Shown: piece after piece, positions 18,370 through 28,519 of the stretch
How positions within the stretch are numbered: the stretch's first letter is position 1
How the letters are laid out: the number at the start of each line of letters is the position of its first letter
NCBI RefSeq assembly: GCF_001422405.1
Contig: NZ_LMMV01000025.1
Coordinates: forward strand, 102,826-166,825
Source: Pseudorhodoferax sp. Leaf267
GTDB lineage: Bacteria > Pseudomonadota > Gammaproteobacteria > Burkholderiales > Burkholderiaceae_C
Length of the DNA stretch: 64,000 nt
Direction: 5' to 3'
Made by a program: the position numbers and the translations under genes
The notes under the pieces: model-generated
What the model was told of the DNA's origin: nothing
The model's input: the letters and a program-made list of their open reading frames with translations, nothing else
Database searches by the model: none

Positions 18370-20298
18370 ATGGGCCCACACGACGCCGATCACCCGAACC
18401 AGTTCGCCCTGCTGGGCCAGCGCCGCTTCGGCCCGTTCTTCTGGACGCAGTTCTCCAACGCGGCCAACGACAACCTCTTCAAGTTCGCCTTCACGGTGAT
18501 GGTGACCTACCAGCTCAGCGTGTCCTGGCTGCCGCCGGCCATGGCCGGGCTGGTGATCGGCGCGCTGTTCATCCTGCCGTTCCTGCTGTTCTCGGCCACC
18601 AGCGGCCAGCTCACCGACAAGCTGGACAAGACCCGCGTGATCCGCTTCGTGAAGAACCTGGAGATCGCCATCATGGCGCTGGCCGCCTGGGGCTTCATGA
18701 GCGACAGCGTGGCCGTGCAGGTGCCCGTGCTGCTGGGCTGCACCTTCCTCATGGGCCTGCACTCCACGCTGTTCGGCCCGGTCAAGTTCGCCTACCTGCC
18801 GCAGGTGCTGACCGAGCGCGAGCTCACCGGTGGCAACGGCATGGTGGAGATGGGCACCTTCGTCGCCATCTTGCTGGGCAACATCGCGGGCGGGCTGCTG
18901 ATCGCCATCCCCGAGATCGGCCGCACGACGGTGGCCGCCAGCTGCCTGGGCCTGGCCGTGCTGGGCCGGCTGGTTGCGCAGGGAATCCCCAGCCTGCCGG
19001 CCACCGACCCGGGGCTCAGGATCAACTGGAACCCCGTCACCGAGACCTGGCGCAACCTCAAGCTGGCGCACGGCAACATCGTGGTGTTCCGCTCGCTGCT
19101 GGGCATCAGCTGGATGTGGTTCTTCGGCGCCGTGTTCCTGAGCCAGTTCCCCAGCCTGGCCAAGGAGGTGCTGCACGGCAACGAGCAGGTGGCCTCGCTG
19201 CTGCTGGTGGTGTTCTCCATCGGCATCGCCACCGGCTCGCTCTTGTGCGAGGTGCTGAGCCGGCGCCAGGTGGAGATCGGCCTGGTGCCGCTGGGCGCCA
19301 TCGGCATGAGCGTGTTCTCCATCGACCTGTACTTCGCGCTGCGCGGCCTGCCGGCGCGCGAGATCATGGGCATCGGCGCGTTCACGGCCCAGGCCGCGCA
19401 CTGGCGCGTGATGGCCGACCTGCTGCTGCTGTCGCTGTTCGCAGGGCTCTACAGCGTGCCGATGTACGCGCTGATCCAGCTGCGCAGCCAGCCCACGCAC
19501 CGGGCGCGCATCATCGCGGCCAACAACATCCTGAACGCGCTGTTCATGATCGCCAGCAGCCTGATCGCCGGCGCGCTGCTCGGGGCCGGCTTCACGGTGC
19601 CGCAGATCTTTTTGTTCACGGGCCTGGCCAACGCCCTCGTGGCGGCCTACATCTTCCTGCTGGTGCCGGAGTACCTGCTGCGCTTCATCGCGTGGGTGAT
19701 GTCGCACTTCGTCTACCGCTTCCAGGTGCGCGGCGATGCCCACATCCCGACCACGGGGCCGGCGCTGCTGGTGTGCAACCACGTGAGCTTCGTCGACGCC
19801 ATCTTGCTCATGGCGGCCAGCCCGCGGCCGATCCGCTTCGTGATGGACCACCGCATCTTCCGCGTGCCGGTGCTGGGCTGGCTATTCCGCCTGGCCAAGG
19901 CGATTCCGATCGCACCGCAGAAGGAGGACCCGGCCGCCTACGCCGCGGCCTTCGATGCCGCGGCCCGCGTGCTGCGCGAAGGCGACCTGCTGGCCATCTT
20001 CCCCGAGGGCGGCATCACGCGCGACGGCAGCCTGCAGCCGTTCAAGGGCGGCGTCATGAAGATCCTGGCGCAGGCGCAGCAGGACTGCCTGGACGTGCCC
20101 GTGGTACCCATGGCGCTCAGCAACCTGTGGGGCTCGTACTTCAGCCGCATCGAGCAGGGCGGGGCCATGGTGCGGCCGTTCCGGCGCGGGGTGTGGAGCC
20201 GGGTGGGGCTGGACGTGGGGCCGGCGGTGGTGGGCCGGGCGGTGACGCCACAGGGCTTGCAGGGCGAGGTGGCCGCCTTGCTGCGATCGGCCGCCTGA
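18370..20298 (+). CDS. MFS transporter fused to a PlsC-type acyltransferase (LplT-Aas-like)
   Basis: A 642-residue two-domain membrane protein. Residues about 1-415 form a twelve-helix MFS transporter related to the lysophospholipid flippase LplT (QFSNAANDNLFKFAFTVMV, STLFGPVKFAYLPQ). Residues about 430-640 are a glycerophospholipid acyltransferase with NHVSFVD (HX4D, catalytic His and Asp) and FPEGG. In enterobacteria LplT flips lysophosphatidylethanolamine inward and Aas re-acylates it. Here the two activities are joined, but the acyl-ACP synthetase half of Aas is absent. Start at the ATG at 18370; the longer open frame upstream crosses the regulator's operator. Confidence 0.9.
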   Translation: MGPHDADHPNQFALLGQRRFGPFFWTQFSNAANDNLFKFAFTVMVTYQLSVSWLPPAMAGLVIGALFILPFLLFSATSGQLTDKLDKTRVIRFVKNLEIAIMALAAWGFMSDSVAVQVPVLLGCTFLMGLHSTLFGPVKFAYLPQVLTERELTGGNGMVEMGTFVAILLGNIAGGLLIAIPEIGRTTVAASCLGLAVLGRLVAQGIPSLPATDPGLRINWNPVTETWRNLKLAHGNIVVFRSLLGISWMWFFGAVFLSQFPSLAKEVLHGNEQVASLLLVVFSIGIATGSLLCEVLSRRQVEIGLVPLGAIGMSVFSIDLYFALRGLPAREIMGIGAFTAQAAHWRVMADLLLLSLFAGLYSVPMYALIQLRSQPTHRARIIAANNILNALFMIASSLIAGALLGAGFTVPQIFLFTGLANALVAAYIFLLVPEYLLRFIAWVMSHFVYRFQVRGDAHIPTTGPALLVCNHVSFVDAILLMAASPRPIRFVMDHRIFRVPVLGWLFRLAKAIPIAPQKEDPAAYAAAFDAAARVLREGDLLAIFPEGGITRDGSLQPFKGGVMKILAQAQQDCLDVPVVPMALSNLWGSYFSRIEQGGAMVRPFRRGVWSRVGLDVGPAVVGRAVTPQGLQGEVAALLRSAA

Positions 20299-20342
20299 GG
20301 CCGACAGCATCCAGTGCGACCGGCCGCGCGACATCACGGACG

Positions 20343-20361
20343 GGTATCGCATGGGGATACT
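20343..20361. promoter_or_regulatory. second GGTATC-N7-GATACT inverted repeat
   Basis: GGTATC (20343-20348) and GATACT (20356-20361) are separated by seven bases, the same design as the site at 18232-18252. Eleven or more of the 19 positions are identical, including GGTATCG and GGATAC. It lies about 97-115 bp before the operon that begins at 20458, with a TTGACA at 20385-20390 between. Shared control by the XRE regulator is inferred. Confidence 0.5.
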
Positions 20362-20457
20362 CGCGGCATCATGACGGTGGTTGATTGACATATCTTGATG
20401 CTTTCTGATGGCGGTGCACAACCATTGCGGCTCCTTCACTACATCCGGAGAGAAACC

Positions 20458-20946
20458 ATGCAAACACTTCTTGCCAAGCATTCCAGCGCGTGGACGCGTG
20501 CCGTGGCCACCGCCGTGCTGGCGGTCGCCAGCCTGTCCGCGGTGGTCACCCCGGCCACGGCACATGCGCAGAGCGAGGTTTCGCTCGCGGTGTCTGTGTT
20601 GCCGATCGCCTCGGTGGCTGTCGTGGCCGGCTCGGCATTTGCCGCCTACGAGAAGAAGCCCTCCACGGCACCGCTGCATTCCGCGCAGGCGGCCATGTCC
20701 TTGACCGTGATGGCCATCGAGAAGATGGCCGATGGCACTGCCTACGTGCTGGAGCGCGCATCCGACGGTGCCCGGTTCAGCGTGCGGCTGGGCATCCAGG
20801 CCGCAGATACCGCGTCATTGGCGCTGGGCACGGTCGTCACCACCAGCGCCATGGCCACGGGTACGGTGCTGTCCGCTGCCGGCGAGGCGATTGCCTTCAT
20901 CCCGAACGCAGTGGGACAAGCCCTGCTGCACAACGAGAAGCTGTGA
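20458..20946 (+). CDS. hypothetical exported protein
   Basis: A 162-residue protein I do not recognise. A signal peptide (AVATAVLAVASLSAVVTPATAHA) is cleaved near residue 37. Then come a short alanine/valine-rich hydrophobic stretch (VLPIASVAVVAGSAFAA), a small domain with YVLERASDGARFSVRLG, and a second Ala/Thr-rich hydrophobic stretch. Periplasmic or membrane-associated location is likely. GGAGAG precedes the ATG at 20458. Its stop overlaps the next start as TGATG, so it is co-translated with the DUF2145 gene. Confidence 0.7.
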   Translation: MQTLLAKHSSAWTRAVATAVLAVASLSAVVTPATAHAQSEVSLAVSVLPIASVAVVAGSAFAAYEKKPSTAPLHSAQAAMSLTVMAIEKMADGTAYVLERASDGARFSVRLGIQAADTASLALGTVVTTSAMATGTVLSAAGEAIAFIPNAVGQALLHNEKL

Positions 20947-21752
20947 TGCGCGGCGCTGCAAGCATCGGCGGCGCCCTGGTGGCGTCGTGGGTCGCCGCCC
21001 TGCTCATGCTGCCGTCGCCAGCCCAGGCCGGGCGTTCATGCGAGCCGCTCAAGCTCACGGCGGCCACGGTGCAGGCGGGCCTGGACCTGGCGCTCAAGAC
21101 CTCGCAGCAACTGGACGCGAGCGGCGCACGGGTGGTGGTGCTGGCCCGCGCGGGCCGGAACCTGGAGAAGTATGGGCTGCGCTACTCCCACCTCGGCCTG
21201 GCGTACAAAACGGAGGCCGGGCCCTGGCGCGTGGTCCACAAGCTCAACGAGTGCGGGCAGGCAGTCGCGTCGATCTACCGGCAGGGCCTGGCGGATTTTT
21301 TCCTGGACGACCTGTGGCGCCACGAGGCGGCCTGGGTGGTGCCCAGTGCGGCGGTGCAGGCGCAATTGCGTTTGCTGATCGACAGCCCGCCACTGGTCAC
21401 GCGCCTGCATGCCCAGCCCTACAGCCTGGTCAGCTACGCCTGGGGCGACAAATACCAGCAGTCCAACCAGTGGGCCATCGAGACCCTGGCCATGGCCATG
21501 GAACCCGGCACGATCACCAGCCGCCAGCAGGCCCAGGCCTGGCTCCAGTCCAGTGGCTATGCACCCACCGTACTCACGCTCAGGCCGCTCACGCGGCTGG
21601 GCGGGCGCATGACGGCGGCCAACATCGCCTTCGACGACCATCCAAACAGCAAGCGCTTTTCGGACCAGATCGAGACCGTGACGGTGGACTCTGTCTTCTC
21701 CTGGATGACCGCGGCCGGCCTGGGCGCCGCACCGGTCACATTGACACCTTGA
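20946..21752 (+). CDS. DUF2145 family exported protein
   Basis: A 268-residue protein with a signal peptide (ASIGGALVASWVAALLMLPSPAQA). It matches the DUF2145 pattern: GRSCEPLKLT after the cleavage site, VVVLARAGRNLEKYGLRYSHLGLAY near residues 60-84, SLVSYAWGDKYQQSNQW, and a C-terminal HPNSKRFSDQIETVTVDSVFSW. The conserved YSHLG, NQW and HPN segments hint at a papain-like or NlpC-type fold, but this is only an impression. The ATG overlaps the preceding stop by one base. Second gene of a three-gene set. Confidence 0.8.
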   Translation: MRGAASIGGALVASWVAALLMLPSPAQAGRSCEPLKLTAATVQAGLDLALKTSQQLDASGARVVVLARAGRNLEKYGLRYSHLGLAYKTEAGPWRVVHKLNECGQAVASIYRQGLADFFLDDLWRHEAAWVVPSAAVQAQLRLLIDSPPLVTRLHAQPYSLVSYAWGDKYQQSNQWAIETLAMAMEPGTITSRQQAQAWLQSSGYAPTVLTLRPLTRLGGRMTAANIAFDDHPNSKRFSDQIETVTVDSVFSWMTAAGLGAAPVTLTP

Positions 21753-21764
21753 CCTGAGACTCCC

Positions 21765-22814
21765 ATGAGCAACGCGCTACGTCTTTCCGAAAAATGGTTC
21801 CGCCGCGGCCTGTGGCTGGTGGCCTTCGTGTTCGCCAGCTTCCTGATCGGCCTGGGCGGCAGCCTGGTGGGCGACCTGCCGCAGGTCGAGGGCACGTTGC
21901 GGCTCGACGACTTCATCGACCGTGCGGCGGCCGAGCCGCTGCGGGCGCAGCTGCGCGAAGGCGAGCGCGCCGAGCGGCAGACCAGCGCCGCGCGCGAGCA
22001 GGCCGAGCTGGCGCTGCAGGTGGCGCAGCAGGCCACGGCGGCGGCGCGCGAGACCTTCACCAACTGGCTGGCCACGCGGCGCGCCACCTCGCAGCCCGAC
22101 CAGGACGCCGAGCTGATCGCGCGCACGCAGGCGCTCGACGCCCTGAAGGCGCGCGAGGGCAAGGCCCAGCAGCGCATCGACGCGCTGCGGCAGTCGTCGC
22201 TCGATGCCGAGCAGTCGCTCGAGCGGGTGCGCCAGCAGCTGGGCGAGCTGGAGTCCGCGGCGCAGCAGGGCCTGCAGGCTGAACACCGCCGGATCGAGCT
22301 GCGCGTGTTCGGCTACCGCCTGGCGTTGACGCTGCCGCTGCTGGCCATCGCCGGCTGGCTGTTCGTGAAGAAGCGCAAGAGCACCTGGTGGCCCTTCGTC
22401 TGGGGCTTCATCTTCTTCGCGCTGTTCGCGTTCTTCGTCGAGCTGGTGCCCTACCTGCCCAGCTACGGCGGCTATGTGCGCTACATCGTGGGCATCGTGC
22501 TCACCGTGCTGGCCGGCCGCTACGCCATCGTGGCGCTGAACCGCTACCTCGCGCGCCAGAAGCTGGCCGAAGACCAGCCCGACATCGTGCGCCGCCACGA
22601 GCTCAGCTACGACGTGGCGTTGACACGGCTGGGCAAGGGCGTGTGCCCGGGCTGCGAGCGCGGCGTGGACCTGAAGGACCCGGCGATCGACTTCTGCCCG
22701 CACTGCGGCATCGGCCTGTTCGACCATTGCCGCGCGTGCGACCGGCGCAAGAGTGCGTTCGCGCGCTTCTGCCCTGGTTGCGGCACGGCTGCCGCTGCGG
22801 CGCCCACCACCTGA
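21765..22814 (+). CDS. membrane protein with coiled coil and C-terminal zinc ribbons
   Basis: A 349-residue protein not assigned to a named family. An N-terminal membrane segment (LWLVAFVFASFLIGLGGSLVG) is followed by a long charged coiled coil (residues about 50-180). A cluster of three or four membrane segments follows (LALTLPLLAIAGWLFV to YVRYIVGIVLTVLAGRYAIVAL). A cytoplasmic tail carries four CxxC knuckles (CPGC, CPHC, CRAC, CPGC), i.e. two zinc ribbons. Coiled coil plus zinc ribbon suggests a scaffold or sensor. It follows the DUF2145 gene by 12 bp and is probably in the same operon. Confidence 0.75.
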   Translation: MSNALRLSEKWFRRGLWLVAFVFASFLIGLGGSLVGDLPQVEGTLRLDDFIDRAAAEPLRAQLREGERAERQTSAAREQAELALQVAQQATAAARETFTNWLATRRATSQPDQDAELIARTQALDALKAREGKAQQRIDALRQSSLDAEQSLERVRQQLGELESAAQQGLQAEHRRIELRVFGYRLALTLPLLAIAGWLFVKKRKSTWWPFVWGFIFFALFAFFVELVPYLPSYGGYVRYIVGIVLTVLAGRYAIVALNRYLARQKLAEDQPDIVRRHELSYDVALTRLGKGVCPGCERGVDLKDPAIDFCPHCGIGLFDHCRACDRRKSAFARFCPGCGTAAAAAPTT

Positions 22815-22968
22815 CGGTAAGCGGATGCAACATCTGCGCGATTGGGCAGTTGCGCACGGGCCTGCCGGCCTTGGCGCCGGTTTGGCGCCATGGGGCGTGT
22901 TAGAAGCACCACCTGCGTCGCATGTCGCGCGCAGCAGACCTCAGTCCAATCCAACAGGAGCACCCCAC

Positions 22969-23355
22969 ATGAGCTTTTTCGGCAAGATTTTTTCCAAGAT
23001 ATTTCCCTCTGCCAACGCGGCTGAAGTCGTCGCTGCGCCGCCTGCGGCCACGACCTCGACCACGGCATCGGCCACCCCCGCACCGCCGCCGTCCATCCCC
23101 CTGGGTGACGTGACGCCCATCCTCGACGCGATGCCCGGCGCGGCCGCGCTGAACTGGCGCACCTCCATCGTCGACCTGCTCAAGCTGCTGGGCCTGGACA
23201 GCAGCCTGGCGGCGCGCAAGGAACTGGCCAACGAGCTGATCTACACCGGCAGCGACGAGCCCGGCTCGGCCGGCTGGAACCTGTGGCTGCACCGCCAGGT
23301 GATGACGCGCATCGCCGCGAACGGCGGCACCGTGCCGGCCGAACTGCGCGACTGA
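22969..23355 (+). CDS. DUF3597 domain protein
   Basis: A 128-residue protein beginning MSFFGKIFSKIFP, typical of DUF3597. An Ala/Thr/Pro linker (residues about 20-43) leads into the conserved domain WRTSIVDLLKLLGLDSSLAARKELANELIYTG near residues 62-93. The domain structurally resembles LysM-associated small helical bundles, but no function is known. AACAGGAG precedes the ATG. Its 3' end faces the AI-2E permease gene 14 bp away. Confidence 0.88.
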   Translation: MSFFGKIFSKIFPSANAAEVVAAPPAATTSTTASATPAPPPSIPLGDVTPILDAMPGAAALNWRTSIVDLLKLLGLDSSLAARKELANELIYTGSDEPGSAGWNLWLHRQVMTRIAANGGTVPAELRD

Positions 23356-23369
23356 TCGTCCGGGCCGCG

Positions 23370-24446
23370 TCAGCGCCGTGGCGGCGCTGGCGTCTCGGCC
23401 TGGATGCTGTGCAGCCACTCGCGCCAGATGGCCACCAGCAGCGCCATCAGCACCGGGCCGACGAAAAGGCCCACGAAACCCATCGTTTTCACGCCGCCGA
23501 CCAGGCCGAAGAAGGTCGGCAGGAACGGCAGCTTGACCGGCCCGCCGACCAGCTGCGGGCGCAGCGTCTTGTCGACGATGAACAGCTCCACCGAGCCCCA
23601 GACGAACAGGCCCACGCCGGCCGCCAGGTGGCCCGCGCCGACCAGGTAGAGCGACACCAGCGTGAAGGCCAGCGGCGCGCCGCCCGGGATCAGCGCCATG
23701 AAGCCCGTCACCACGCCCAGCAGCACGGGCGAGGGCACGCCGGCGATCCAGTAGGCCACGCCCAGCACCAGGCCCTCGCCCAGCGCGATCAGGCCCATGC
23801 CGGTGACCGTGGAGCTGACGGTGGCTGGCACCACGCGCGAGAAGCGCTGCCAGCGCAGCGGCAGGGTGCGCTCGCCCACCACGTCCAGTTGCGCGGCGAA
23901 GCGCGCGCCGTCCTTGAACAGGAAGAAGAGCGTGATCAGCATGAACAAAATGGTGAGCGCCAGCTGCAGCAAATTGCCCGTGGTGGCGAGCGCCAGCCGG
24001 TAGATGTTGCCGATGTGCTGGCCGCTCAGGATCTGCACCCACTCGCCCAGCGCGCCGGGCTCGCCCAGGTGGTCGCGCCAGTAGGCGGCCATGCGCTCAC
24101 CGGCCAGCGGGAAGGCCTCGATCCAGCGCGGCACGGGCGCGCCGTCGCGGTTGGCGCGCAGCAGCCACTGGATGAAGGTGCCGGCCTCCTGCAGCGCATA
24201 GTGCAAGGCCAGCGTCATCGGCACGACCAGCAGCAGCACCACCAGCAGCGTCGCCAGGCTGGCCGCCAGCGGCGTGCGCCCGCCGCAGCGCCGCACCAGC
24301 CGCTCGTACAGGGGCCAGCTCGCAAAGCCGATGATCAGCGCCGCCAGCACCGGCACCAGGAAGCCGCGGAAGAAGTAGACGCCGGCGGCCAGCACCAGCA
24401 GCAGCAGGAAGCGCGCGATCAGGGGGGCTTGGAGGACGGGGCGCAT
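23370..24446 (-). CDS. AI-2E family transporter (PerM/YdiK-like)
   Basis: A 358-residue polytopic membrane protein with two helices at the N-terminus, a soluble middle section (residues about 85-150) and five or six helices after it. Family features include LPFLPTFFGLVGGVKTMGFVGLFVGPVLMAL near the C-terminus and ALIPGGAPLAF. Members have been linked to AI-2 export or sodium/proton exchange; the substrate here is unknown. The ATG at 24446 is used. The in-frame extension to 24512 has no family support. Confidence 0.88.
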   Translation of the reverse strand: MRPVLQAPLIARFLLLLVLAAGVYFFRGFLVPVLAALIIGFASWPLYERLVRRCGGRTPLAASLATLLVVLLLVVPMTLALHYALQEAGTFIQWLLRANRDGAPVPRWIEAFPLAGERMAAYWRDHLGEPGALGEWVQILSGQHIGNIYRLALATTGNLLQLALTILFMLITLFFLFKDGARFAAQLDVVGERTLPLRWQRFSRVVPATVSSTVTGMGLIALGEGLVLGVAYWIAGVPSPVLLGVVTGFMALIPGGAPLAFTLVSLYLVGAGHLAAGVGLFVWGSVELFIVDKTLRPQLVGGPVKLPFLPTFFGLVGGVKTMGFVGLFVGPVLMALLVAIWREWLHSIQAETPAPPRR

Positions 24447-24551
24447 CGATGGCGGAAGATTGGGGAGCGGCCAATATAACCATGCACATGTGGCGGTATC
24501 CAGAAGCCCCACCGCGTTGCGGACTCAGGCCCAAATCAAGCGCTGGAGCGG

Positions 24552-26325
<1,774 letters not shown>

Positions 26326-26335
26326 ATCGATGGTT

Positions 26336-27403
26336 TTATCGTTGTACGGTTGTTTGATCGATAGTGGAAGCCCGCTCCAGCAGCATGGCATCGCCATAGC
26401 TGAAGAAGCGGTAGCCCTCGTGCACCGCATGGCGGTACAGCGCCATCACGTGCTCGTAGCCCGCAAAGGCGGACACCAGCATCATCAGCGTGCTCTTGGG
26501 CAAATGGAAATTCGTGACCAGCACGTCGACATGCCGGAACGCAAAGCCCGGCGTGATGAAGATGGTCGTGTCGCCGCGCGGCTCGCCGCTCTTGGCCCAC
26601 GATTCGAGCGTGCGCACGGTTGTCGTGCCCACGGCCACCACGCGGCCGCCGCGTGCCTTGCAGTCGGCAATCGCCTGCTGCGTGGCGGGCGGCACCTCGT
26701 AGCGTTCGGCGTGCATGTGGTGCTCGGCGATGTTCTCGGTCTTCACGGGCTGGAACGTGCCCGCGCCCACGTGCAGCGTGACGTTGGCGCGCTGCACGCC
26801 ACGCGCGTCCAGCGCAGCCAGCAGCGCTTCGTCGAAATGCAGCGCGGCCGTGGGCGCGGCCACGGCGCCGGGCACGCGCGCGAACACGGTCTGGTAGCGG
26901 CGCTCGTCTTCCGATGAATCGGCGTGCGTGATGTAGGGCGGCAACGGCACATGGCCGCAGCGGGCCATCAGCGCGTAGGGGTCTTCGCCCTGGTCGCTCT
27001 CGAACGCGAAGCGGAACAGCGGGCCGTCGTCCGCTGGCCAGCGGCCCAGCAGGGTGGCGCGAAAGCCGCCCACCATCTGCAGCGTGGTGCCCACGGCCGG
27101 CTTCTTGCTGACCTTCATGTGGCAGACCACTTCCTGGCCCTGCAGCACGCGCTCGACCAGCAGCTCCAGCTTGCCGCCCGTGGGCTTCTCGCCGAACAGC
27201 CGGGCCTTGACGACCTGGGTGTCGTTGAACACCAGCAGGTCGCCCGCGCGCAGCAGCGTGGGCAGTTCGCGGAAGATGCGGTCGATGGGGGTGGCGGCCG
27301 TTCCGTCCAGCAGGCGCGAGGCGCTGCGCTCCAGGGCGGGGTGTTGCGCCACCAGTGCGGGCGGCAGGTCGAAATCGAAATCGGAGAGCGTGAAGGAGCG
27401 CAT
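26336..27403 (-). CDS. queA: S-adenosylmethionine:tRNA ribosyltransferase-isomerase
   Basis: QueA transfers and rearranges the ribosyl group of SAM onto preQ1-34 of tRNA, giving epoxyqueuosine, the step after Tgt. The 355-residue protein has [14 protein letters not shown] at the start, [46 protein letters not shown] and the C-terminal [20 protein letters not shown]. All are family signatures. ATG at 27403. First gene of queA-vapB-vapC-tgt; divergent from the TIGR01777 gene over 55 bp. Confidence 0.97.
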   Translation of the reverse strand: MRSFTLSDFDFDLPPALVAQHPALERSASRLLDGTAATPIDRIFRELPTLLRAGDLLVFNDTQVVKARLFGEKPTGGKLELLVERVLQGQEVVCHMKVSKKPAVGTTLQMVGGFRATLLGRWPADDGPLFRFAFESDQGEDPYALMARCGHVPLPPYITHADSSEDERRYQTVFARVPGAVAAPTAALHFDEALLAALDARGVQRANVTLHVGAGTFQPVKTENIAEHHMHAERYEVPPATQQAIADCKARGGRVVAVGTTTVRTLESWAKSGEPRGDTTIFITPGFAFRHVDVLVTNFHLPKSTLMMLVSAFAGYEHVMALYRHAVHEGYRFFSYGDAMLLERASTIDQTTVQR

Positions 27404-27458
27404 GGCCTTGAGGGCTGGACAGGCCCGTTCCAAGTGAGGGGCGCGATTCTCCCACGCC

Positions 27459-28451
27459 ATGCAAAATCCCCCGATGCCTTCCACCACCACGACGCCTGCC
27501 CCGATCCGCTTTGGCCCCGTGCCGCAGCATGTGCTCGTGACCGGGGGGACGGGCTTCATCGGCCGGCTGCTCGTGCAGCAGTTGCTGCGTGACGGCCACC
27601 AGGTCACCGTCTGGACGCGCGACGTGGCCGCTGCGTCGCGCCACCTCGGCACCGGGGTGCGCTGCGTGGCGCGGCTGCAGGACGTCGCGCAGCAGCAGCC
27701 CTGCGACGTGGTCATCAACCTGGCCGGCGCGCGCATCCTGGGCCTGCCGTGGACAGACGCGCGCCGCGCTCAGCTGCTCGCCAGCCGCGAAGGGCTGACG
27801 AACCGGCTGGTCGACTGGATGGCGGGGCTGGCGCGCAGGCCCTGGCTGCTGGTGTCGGCCTCGGCCGTGGGCTACTACGGCGTGCAGGCGCCGGGCGACG
27901 ACACGGCCCTGGCCGAAGACGCGCCACCGCAGCCCATCTTCATGTCGCAGCTGTGCCAGCGCTGGGAGCAGGCGGCCTTGCGCGCGGCGCCGCTGGGTGT
28001 GGAGGTCGTGCGCCTGCGCTTGGGCGTGGTGCTGGGCCGCGGCGGCGCGCTGCCGCAACTGCTGCTGCCGATCTCGCTGGGCCTGGGCGGGCCGCTGGCC
28101 GGTGGGCGGCAGTGGTTCTCGTGGGTGCACGTGGAGGACCTGCTGCGCGCCATCGCCCACACCTGGACGCTGGCGCGCCAGGCGCATGACGCCGGCCAGC
28201 CGCCCGCCACACCGGTCTACAACGTGACGGCGCCGGGCACCGTGCGGCAGGCCGAGTTCAGCCGCATTGCGGCCAGGCTGATGCACCGGCCCAGCTTGTT
28301 CCCCACGCCGGGCCTGCCGCTGCGCCTGTTGCTGGGTGAGCAGGCCGATCTGCTGCGCAAGGGCCAGCGCGTCGTGCCGGCAGCGTTGCTGCGTAGCGGC
28401 TTCGCGTTCCGATTCGCCGATGCGCAGGCCGCGCTGGCCGACCTGCGCTGA
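27459..28451 (+). CDS. TIGR01777 family SDR-type epimerase (YfcH-like)
   Basis: A 330-residue protein (325 if the second ATG at 27474 is used). It has the nucleotide-binding [13 protein letters not shown] near residues 27-39, NLAGARI near 88-94, and SASAVGYYG with the tyrosine of the SDR catalytic site near residues 133-141. The C-terminus [15 protein letters not shown] and [14 protein letters not shown] are typical of TIGR01777. Reaction unknown; family members are NAD(P)-dependent sugar-nucleotide epimerase-like proteins. It lies 68 bp before recG. Confidence 0.88.
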   Translation: MQNPPMPSTTTTPAPIRFGPVPQHVLVTGGTGFIGRLLVQQLLRDGHQVTVWTRDVAAASRHLGTGVRCVARLQDVAQQQPCDVVINLAGARILGLPWTDARRAQLLASREGLTNRLVDWMAGLARRPWLLVSASAVGYYGVQAPGDDTALAEDAPPQPIFMSQLCQRWEQAALRAAPLGVEVVRLRLGVVLGRGGALPQLLLPISLGLGGPLAGGRQWFSWVHVEDLLRAIAHTWTLARQAHDAGQPPATPVYNVTAPGTVRQAEFSRIAARLMHRPSLFPTPGLPLRLLLGEQADLLRKGQRVVPAALLRSGFAFRFADAQAALADLR

Positions 28452-28519
28452 GTGCCCGTGAGCCTCGTCCGTCGCCCGAGGAGGCGCAGTCCCGCAGTGC
28501 GCAGAACCGAGGTGGTGCG

